Assembly: GCA_964600165.1 (NCBI GenBank)
Contig: CAZRIP010000035.1
Location: 1 to 29,297 of the forward strand
DNA: 29,297 nt
Direction of reading: 5' to 3'
DNA from: CAZRIP01 sp964600165
Lineage (GTDB): Bacteria > Elusimicrobiota > Elusimicrobia > UBA1565 > UBA9628
Shown: piece after piece, positions 22,920 through 29,297 of the stretch
How the letters are laid out: every line of letters starts with the position of its first letter
Numbering within the stretch: position 1 is the stretch's first letter
Translations under genes and position numbers: made by a program
The notes under the pieces: generated by a model
The model's input: the letters and a program-made list of their open reading frames with translations, nothing else
Database searches by the model: none
What the model was told of the DNA's origin: nothing

Positions 22920-24893
22920 ATGGCGCGCATCGCCGAGATCGCCATGCCCGTCCCGGTGCACAAGGGGTTCCATTATCTTGTGCCGGAGGGCTTGCGCCTG
23001 GAGCCCGGCATGCGCGCGCGCGCGCCGTTCGGGCCGCGCAGCCTGGTCGGCGTCGTGACGAGCGTCTTCGAGGGCGAGCCGCACATGAAGCTCAAGACCC
23101 TCTACGGCGCGCTCGACGCCGAGCCGATCCTGCCCAGAGAGCTGCTCGACTGCGCGCGCTGGATGGCCAAGCGCTACAGCGCCGCCGTCGGGGATTGCGT
23201 GAAGGCGTTGCTTCCTTCCTTCATAAAGGGGATCGAGCCGGCGCCGCCGTGGCCCAAGTCCGTGCCGACGGCGCAGCCGCCAGCGTTCACGCTCACGCCC
23301 GGGCAAGAGCAGGCCGTCGCCACGCTCACGGCCAAGCTCGACGCGCGCGCGTTTTCCGCGGTGCTGCTCTACGGCGTGCCCGCCTCCGGCAAGACCGAAG
23401 TCTACCTGCGGCTCATCCGCCGCGCCGTCGCCAACGGCGGACAGGCGCTCTTCCTCGTCCCCGAGATCTCGCTGACTCAGCCGTTCTTCCGGGAGTTCAC
23501 GGCCTCGCTCGACGTGCCGGTCGTGCTCTGGCACAGCAAGCTGACGCCGCGCGAGCGGCGGCTGGCCTGGCTCGGCATCCGCCGCGGCGAGGTGAAGGTC
23601 GTCGTGGGCGCGCGCTCGGCGTCGCTGCTTCCTTATCGGGACCTGCGGGCGATCATGCTCGACGAGGAGCAAGACGAGTCGTTCAAGCAGGACGAGCCCT
23701 CTCCTTCATATCACGCGCGCGACGTGGCGCTTCATCGCGCGAGGGCGCACGGCGCGCTCTGCGTGCTCGGCTCGGCCACGCCGTCGATCGAGGCTTGGGC
23801 CATGGCCAAGCGCGGCGAGATCGAGTTCGTCCGCATGCCGGACCGAGTCTCGTCGGTCCCGCCGCCGCTCGTCGACGTGATGCCGACGCCCATGTACGGC
23901 CAGTGCATCTCCGACGAGCTCGTCGCCAAGATCAAGGACCGCCTGCAGAAGCGCGAGCAGGTGATCTTGCTCGTCAATCGCCGGGGCTTCGCCACTTTGC
24001 TGATGTGCTCGAAATGCGGCTGGGTCGACCGCTGCGAGGACTGCGGCGTGGCCAAGATCCAGCACGAGGGCGCCGCTGGCGGCTGGGTGCTGCGCTGCCA
24101 TCACTGCCAGAGGCAGTGGCCGCTGACCGAGAAGTGCGGGCGCTGCGGCCAGCCCGCGCTGCGCGTGTCCGGCACCGGGACGCAGAAGGTCGTCTCCGAG
24201 CTCAAGCGCTCGCTGCCCGGCGTGCGCGCCCTGCGCATGGACGGCGACACGGTCTCGAAGGAGAAGAAGTCCGACCAGAAATTGTACGCGCGCTTCCTGG
24301 ACCGCGAAGCCGACGTCCTGGTCGGGACCAAGCTCGTCGCCAAGAGCTTCCATTTCCCGGATGTGACGCTCGTGGGCGTCGTCGACGCCGACACGATGCT
24401 GCACATGCCCGACTTCCGGTCTTCGGAACGCACCATGCAGCTGCTCGCGCAGGTCGCGGGCCGGTCGGGCCGCGCGGGCAAGCGCGGCGAGGTGCTGCTC
24501 CAGACTCTCAATCCCGACCACGCCGCGATCGCCAAGACGGTCGAGGGCAACTACACCGCGTTTGCCGACGGAGAGCTCGCGGCGCGCGGGGAGCTCGGCT
24601 ATCCTCCCCACTCGGAGCTGCTGCGCCTGGTGTGGGCCGGCGCCGACGAGACGGCCGTCGCGCGCGTCGCGCACGACAACGCGGAGTCGCTGCGCGGCGG
24701 GCCGGCGGAAGGAGTCGAGATCGTCGGCCCCGCGCCTTGCGTCTTGAAGCAGGTCCGCAAGAACTGGCGCTATCATCTGCTGATCAAGTGCTCGTCCGGC
24801 GCCTTCGAAAAGGCCGTGGCCGCCTGCCGCGCGCTGGAGACGCCGTCGGCCGTCAAGCTCAAGCTGCACGTCGATCCGTACGATTTCTTCTAA
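22920..24893 (+). CDS. priA: primosomal replication restart helicase PriA
   Basis: A 657-residue 3'-5' helicase that restarts stalled forks. ATG 22920 has GGAGG at 22910-22914, one of the few clear Shine-Dalgarno sequences here. N-terminal 3'-end binding domain with HKGFHYLVP (14-22). Walker A GVPASGKT (152-159). Walker B LDEEQDESFKQ (247-257): the usual DEEH is DEEQ. Then LGSATPSIEAW, the zinc region with all eight Cys (CSKCG, CEDCG, CHHC, CGRCG) inserted in the second RecA lobe, GTGTQKVVSEL, and AGRSGRAGKRGEVLLQT. It is somewhat shorter than typical PriA. It ends the gmk operon and overlaps the convergent HNH gene by four bases. Confidence 0.95.
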   Translation: MARIAEIAMPVPVHKGFHYLVPEGLRLEPGMRARAPFGPRSLVGVVTSVFEGEPHMKLKTLYGALDAEPILPRELLDCARWMAKRYSAAVGDCVKALLPSFIKGIEPAPPWPKSVPTAQPPAFTLTPGQEQAVATLTAKLDARAFSAVLLYGVPASGKTEVYLRLIRRAVANGGQALFLVPEISLTQPFFREFTASLDVPVVLWHSKLTPRERRLAWLGIRRGEVKVVVGARSASLLPYRDLRAIMLDEEQDESFKQDEPSPSYHARDVALHRARAHGALCVLGSATPSIEAWAMAKRGEIEFVRMPDRVSSVPPPLVDVMPTPMYGQCISDELVAKIKDRLQKREQVILLVNRRGFATLLMCSKCGWVDRCEDCGVAKIQHEGAAGGWVLRCHHCQRQWPLTEKCGRCGQPALRVSGTGTQKVVSELKRSLPGVRALRMDGDTVSKEKKSDQKLYARFLDREADVLVGTKLVAKSFHFPDVTLVGVVDADTMLHMPDFRSSERTMQLLAQVAGRSGRAGKRGEVLLQTLNPDHAAIAKTVEGNYTAFADGELAARGELGYPPHSELLRLVWAGADETAVARVAHDNAESLRGGPAEGVEIVGPAPCVLKQVRKNWRYHLLIKCSSGAFEKAVAACRALETPSAVKLKLHVDPYDFF

Positions 24894-25855
24894 GCCCTAT
24901 CGGGCGACGAACTCTTGTCGACAAGAGTTTGCCCGCCGACTCCGGCGTTACGCGGGCCAACCGCCGCTTCGCCAAAGATCTTGCGCGCGGCGAGTTGATT
25001 GTGAGTCCGGCAAAGAAGGCGGATGTTTTCAGGATCATCCGATCTGCCGCCGAGCGCCCAGGGCCTGATGTGGTCAAACTCCAAGTAACGAGCCGCCTGG
25101 CACCCCTCGCCGTCCTTGCCGACGAAGGTGCAGCGCCCTCCGTCGCGAAACCACACGATGGACCGAACGCGCCTTGGGATCCGTCTTCTTCGCGTTACGC
25201 CGCGAGGCATGGCACGGGTCCGGACCTTGGGCCGCTTCGCATTCAAGAGGGCATCGACGGCCGCCTCGATGACTTCCTCGAGGCGCGTCGCCTTGATGAG
25301 GTCCATCGCCTCTTCAATCCTGGCCGCGACAGCGGCCGATACGGTGAAGGAGAACGACGTTCGTTCGGGCGACAAGGACCGGACGCGGTCCGGCCGGTCT
25401 GCTTTCGGCGCGAGCTCGGCAACGATCTTCTCTACCTCTTTGCGCGACTTGTGCTCGATTGAAGCGAGCACCCGCGCGGAATTCTCGGCGGTTAAGTGCG
25501 GCCTGACGAGAGTCAACGCCTCGAGATGGATTCGGCCGTCCGCCAGAAGTTGGATGACGCCGGGCAGCGCGGCGGCCAGACGTGCCGCGGAAATCCGGCG
25601 GTAGGCGGCGGCATCCGAGAACCCGAGTTCGCGCACGCAGTAAGAGAACAGAGATTCGAATCCGAACTCCGCATAGAGTCTCCTGTTGTCCAGCTCGCAA
25701 AGGTGAGCGACCAGCGCGGCCGTGGTCTGACGTCCAAGAGCTGCCAAGCGCCGGAGCCTATCGCGGAGCTGCCCGTCCGTTAATTCGGAGACCCAAGCGG
25801 TCAGATCGTGGACCTGCACAACTCTTGTCGACAAGAGTTTGTCATTGTCGTCCAT
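24890..25855 (-). CDS. HNH endonuclease (DUF222-like N-terminus), bracketed by palindromes
   Basis: A 321-residue protein. The helical N-terminal region (about 17-205) includes LTDGQLRDRLRRLAALGRQT, RRLYAEFGFESLFSYCV and a KSRKEVEKIVAELAPK segment. This is the pattern of multicopy HNH proteins with DUF222-like N-termini, also called 13E12-type. The nuclease domain (about 225-295) has RRVRSIVWFRDGGRC, LEFDHIRPWALGG with Asp261-His262, Asn277 and CRTHN with His285, so all HNH residues are present. Codons 6-12 and 309-315 are encoded by two copies of the same 20-bp palindrome, read in different frames. The true start could be GTG 25819 immediately after the first copy, or ATG 25891. Rows counted by hand give 53-70% GC, against 65-77% in flanking rows. 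This suggests mobility; no transposase or integrase is present. Confidence 0.85.
   Translation of the reverse strand: MDDNDKLLSTRVVQVHDLTAWVSELTDGQLRDRLRRLAALGRQTTAALVAHLCELDNRRLYAEFGFESLFSYCVRELGFSDAAAYRRISAARLAAALPGVIQLLADGRIHLEALTLVRPHLTAENSARVLASIEHKSRKEVEKIVAELAPKADRPDRVRSLSPERTSFSFTVSAAVAARIEEAMDLIKATRLEEVIEAAVDALLNAKRPKVRTRAMPRGVTRRRRIPRRVRSIVWFRDGGRCTFVGKDGEGCQAARYLEFDHIRPWALGGRSDDPENIRLLCRTHNQLAARKIFGEAAVGPRNAGVGGQTLVDKSSSPDRA
24910..24931. repeat. palindrome copy at the 3' end of the HNH gene
   Basis: A perfect 20-bp palindrome, half-site AACTCTTGTC, plus TG on the right, giving a 22-bp exact direct match to 25820-25841. It encodes HNH residues 309-315 (QTLVDKS). There is no T-run, so it is not an ordinary terminator. 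Confidence 0.85.
25820..25841. repeat. palindrome copy at the 5' end of the HNH gene
   Basis: It is identical over 22 bp to 24910-24931, 910 bp away. It encodes HNH residues 6-12 (KLLSTRV) in a different frame, or lies immediately upstream if translation starts at GTG 25819. Confidence 0.85.
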
Positions 25856-25895
25856 ATAGCGGATACGATCGACCCCCCGAAAAAGTTCCATTCCC

Positions 25896-25924
25896 CTGAC
25901 GCCGGGCGACGAATTTGATAGGCT
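25896..25924 (+). promoter_or_regulatory. putative tyrS promoter
   Basis: CTGACG (25896-25901), a 17-nt spacer and TAGGCT (25919-25924), with TG at 25916-25917 forming an extended -10. Seven nt separate the -10 box from the GTG, so transcription would begin at or beside the start codon. Confidence 0.45.
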
Positions 25925-25931
25925 GTCGAAG

Positions 25932-27092
25932 GTGAAGATCGACGAGCAGCTCGCGTTGGCCAAGCGCGGCTCCCTTTCGCTGGTCAACGACGAGGACCTC
26001 AAGAAAAAACTCGAGTCCGGCCGCAAGCTGCGCGTCAAGCTGGGCGTCGATCCGACCTCCGCGGACCTCCATCTCGGCCACAGCGTCGTCCTCACGAAGC
26101 TCCGGACGTTCCAGGACCTCGGGCACACGGCCGTGCTCATCATCGGCGATTTCACGGCGATGGTCGGCGATCCGTCCGGACGCGACTCGACGCGTCCCAC
26201 GCTCACGGCCGACGACGTCAAGAAAAACGCCGAGACCTATCAGGCCCAGGCGTTCAAGATCCTCGATCCCTCGAAGACGGAGCTGCGCTTCAACTCCGAG
26301 TGGCTGCACGACTTCATGTCGACCAAGCTGCTCGACACGCTCAAGCGCCACACCGTACAGCAGATCCTCGAGAGAGAAGACTTCAAGAAACGCATTAAAG
26401 AGAACTCTCCGCTGACGATCCTCGAGACGTTTTATCCGCTGCTCCAAGGCTACGACTCCGTCGCGATCAAGGCCGACGTCGAGCTCGGCGGCAACGACCA
26501 GTTGACCAACCTGCTGATGGGGCGCAAGATGCTCAAGGACGCCGGTATGGAGCCGCAGGTGGCGCTGACGATGCCGCTGCTCGTCGGCCTCGACGGCGTC
26601 AAGAAGATGTCGAAGTCCTACGGGAACTACATCGCTTTCAACGACTTGCCCAACGACCTGTTCGGCAAGTCGATGCGCGTCTCCGACGAGCTCATGCTCT
26701 CGTACTATGAGCTGCTGACGACGGATGATCTGGCCGCGGTCAAGGCGCTGCACCCGATGGAGGCCAAGAAGCGCCTCGCGGAGATTCTGACCGCGCGTTT
26801 TCACGGCGCCGAGGCCGGGAAGGCCGCGCGCAAGTTCTTCGAGGACACCTTCTCCAAGAAGGAACTCCCCACCGACGTGCGCGAGATCAAGGCCTCCCCG
26901 GGCCTGCTCCTGTCCGCCTTGATCACGCAGTGCGACGCGTCGAAGTCGCGCAACGAGGCCCGCCGGCTGATCCAGCAGGGCGGCGTCAAGATCGACGGCA
27001 AGAAGGCCGCCGCCGACGAGCCCGTGAGCTCGCCGAGCGCCTTCGTCCTTCAGATCGGCAAGCATCAGTTCGTGAAGGTGAGCCTCGGGTGA
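25932..27092 (+). CDS. tyrS: tyrosyl-tRNA synthetase
   Basis: A 386-residue class I synthetase charging tRNA-Tyr. GTG 25932 is the start that gives the normal N-terminus. HIGH motif as HLGH (47-50, in LGVDPTSADLHLGH), GDFTAMVGDPSGR, a GGNDQLTNLLMGRKM segment with the tyrosine/ATP site, and KMSKS at about 224-228. A C-terminal S4 RNA-binding domain (about 320-386) has KSRNEARRLIQQGGVKIDG. Length is normal for a bacterial TyrRS. No T-box leader is present, as the promoter is only a few bases upstream. The stop overlaps the next start as GTGA. Confidence 0.96.
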   Translation: MKIDEQLALAKRGSLSLVNDEDLKKKLESGRKLRVKLGVDPTSADLHLGHSVVLTKLRTFQDLGHTAVLIIGDFTAMVGDPSGRDSTRPTLTADDVKKNAETYQAQAFKILDPSKTELRFNSEWLHDFMSTKLLDTLKRHTVQQILEREDFKKRIKENSPLTILETFYPLLQGYDSVAIKADVELGGNDQLTNLLMGRKMLKDAGMEPQVALTMPLLVGLDGVKKMSKSYGNYIAFNDLPNDLFGKSMRVSDELMLSYYELLTTDDLAAVKALHPMEAKKRLAEILTARFHGAEAGKAARKFFEDTFSKKELPTDVREIKASPGLLLSALITQCDASKSRNEARRLIQQGGVKIDGKKAAADEPVSSPSAFVLQIGKHQFVKVSLG

Positions 27093-27918
27093 CGAGGCTC
27101 ATCCTGCTCGGCGCTCTCCTCGCGTGCTCGCCCGCGGCGCGCGCCCAGGACGAGCCGGCGCAGGATTGGGACGGCCGCTTGACCGCGGTCTCCGGCTCCG
27201 TGACGCTCATCGAGCTCGGCGGCGACGCCGAGGGGACGCCGGCCGCCGCCGGGACGCCGCTCCAGGAAGGCGACCGGATCCGCACGGGCGCGGACAGCTC
27301 GGCCGAGCTCGCGCTCGACGGCGAGAGCGTGATCCAGCTCGGCCCCAATGCCGACTTCAAGCTCGAGAACATGCACCGCTCGGAGACTTTGTTCGGTCTC
27401 TCCGCCGGCACCTTCCTCGCGAAGATCAAGAAGCTGCTGGCCTCGCAGTCGATGCAGGTGCGCACGCCGACGGCCGTCGCCGCCGTCCGCGGCACGGAGT
27501 TCGGCGTCGAGGTCCCCTCTCCCGAAGAGAGCCACGTCGGGGTGTTCGACGAAGGCAAAGTCGAGGTCAAGGGCAGCGGCGGCGTCGAAAACTTGATCGG
27601 CAACCAGGAGACGCGCGTCGCCTCCGACGGGAAACCCGCGCAGCCTTATCAGCTGCAGCGCTTCGCTCGCCACCGCGCGGCGGTGCGCGGCTTCCGGCGC
27701 CGGCTCGCCGTGCTCCGTAAGGGGTGGAAGAGGCTGCCGCCGGGCGCTCGTCTGGCGCGCCGCAAGCAGATCCTCGAGAAGATGCGCGCGCGCCGTCTGG
27801 AGCGCCTGCAGAATCTCAAGGGGCGCGCGGGCAAGCGCAAGGACGGCAAGCGCGCGAAGGACGAGCGGGATAAGATGGAGAAATTCCGCGAGCGCATCAA
27901 GCGGGAGCGCGGCGGCCA

Positions 27919-27922
<4 letters not shown>
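27089..27922 (+). CDS. secreted FecR-domain protein with long basic tail
   Basis: A 277-residue protein; GTG 27089 overlaps the tyrS stop and begins a signal peptide (TRLILLGALLACSPAARAQ). The FecR domain spans about 30-185: LTAVSGSVTLIE, LQEGDRIRTGADSSAELAL, GTFLAKIKKLL, VRTPTAVAAVRGTEFGVEV, and HVGVFDEGKVEV, the full pattern of the family. There is no membrane helix other than the signal, unlike FecR anti-sigma factors, and no sigma factor gene adjoins. The last 85 residues or so are extremely rich in Arg and Lys (RARRLERLQNLKGRAGKRKD) and look helical. Binding to a polyanion such as LPS, peptidoglycan-linked polymer or nucleic acid is possible, but that is inference. Confidence 0.82.

Positions 27923-29297
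<1,375 letters not shown>

Noticed and set aside
24893..24940. Palindrome after priA as a terminator for priA
   Set aside because: The 20-bp palindrome is followed by TTTGCCC, not a T-run, and the same sequence occurs at the other end of the HNH gene.
25116..25604. 162-codon open frame on the + strand inside the HNH region
   Set aside because: No recognisable motif, while the - strand frame has a complete HNH domain.
24901..25913. 11-bp direct repeat CGGGCGACGAA (24901-24911 and 25903-25913) as a target-site duplication of the HNH unit
   Set aside because: The word CGGGCGACGA also occurs near 19129, so it is a common GC-rich word here; the spacing to the two palindromes is also asymmetric. 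Kept only as a weak hint.

Overview
The window is a coding-dense, GC-rich stretch of a diderm bacterial chromosome. LolA, a POTRA-type outer-membrane protein and several Sec signal peptides imply an outer membrane. Gene order and family types (BatA/DUF4159/VWA aerotolerance-type cluster, DUF2723 protein, split coaC/coaB, DUF222-like HNH protein) would fit Elusimicrobiota or a similar uncultured lineage. That placement is inference: there is no rRNA here and no search was run. A run of exactly 10 N inside ftsK shows that this is a scaffolded draft assembly.

Layout. (1) 1-5935, + strand: the tail of an aerotolerance-type cluster (BatA-like/DUF4159 fusion, then a VWA/amidotransferase-like membrane protein), translationally coupled to a DUF2723 membrane glycosyltransferase-like protein with TPR-like repeats. 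(2) 5932-15660, - strand: read in transcription order, rpsO-pnp-accB from a near-consensus promoter, then a hairpin terminator, then an envelope and division operon ftsK-lolA-rodZ-like-pgsA-pgpA-POTRA protein with overlapping or nearly touching genes, then a small basic protein with its own promoter. (3) 15694-19309, - strand: DUF3467 protein, cinA, and a soluble PAS-PAS hybrid histidine kinase. (4) 19349-24893, + strand: gmk-rpoZ-coaC-coaB-family 4 UDG-PmtA-like methyltransferase-priA, a version of the widespread gmk/rpoZ/coaBC/priA neighbourhood. (5) 24890-25855, - strand: an HNH endonuclease whose two ends carry the same perfect palindrome. (6) 25932-29297, + strand: tyrS, a secreted FecR-domain protein with a basic tail, and the large subunit of a B12-dependent acyl-CoA mutase cut off by the window edge.

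Most notable observations: (a) five perfect or near-perfect palindromes with related half-sites. One serves as an intergenic terminator, two lie in frame inside the UDG gene, and two bracket the HNH gene. They look like a dispersed palindromic element family able to sit inside proteins, as Rickettsia palindromic elements do. (b) The 'methylmalonyl-CoA mutase' carries Phe72 and Gln190, exactly 118 residues apart. This is the isobutyryl-CoA mutase pair, not the Tyr/Arg pair of methylmalonyl-CoA mutase. (c) The CoaC-like flavoprotein has lost the PASANT, PxMN and catalytic-Cys signatures. (d) Most transcription-unit heads have a TANNNT -10 box only 6-11 nt before the start codon, implying leaderless mRNAs. 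No tRNA, rRNA, CRISPR array, IS transposase or prophage was seen, and there is no gene-free stretch over about 80 bases.
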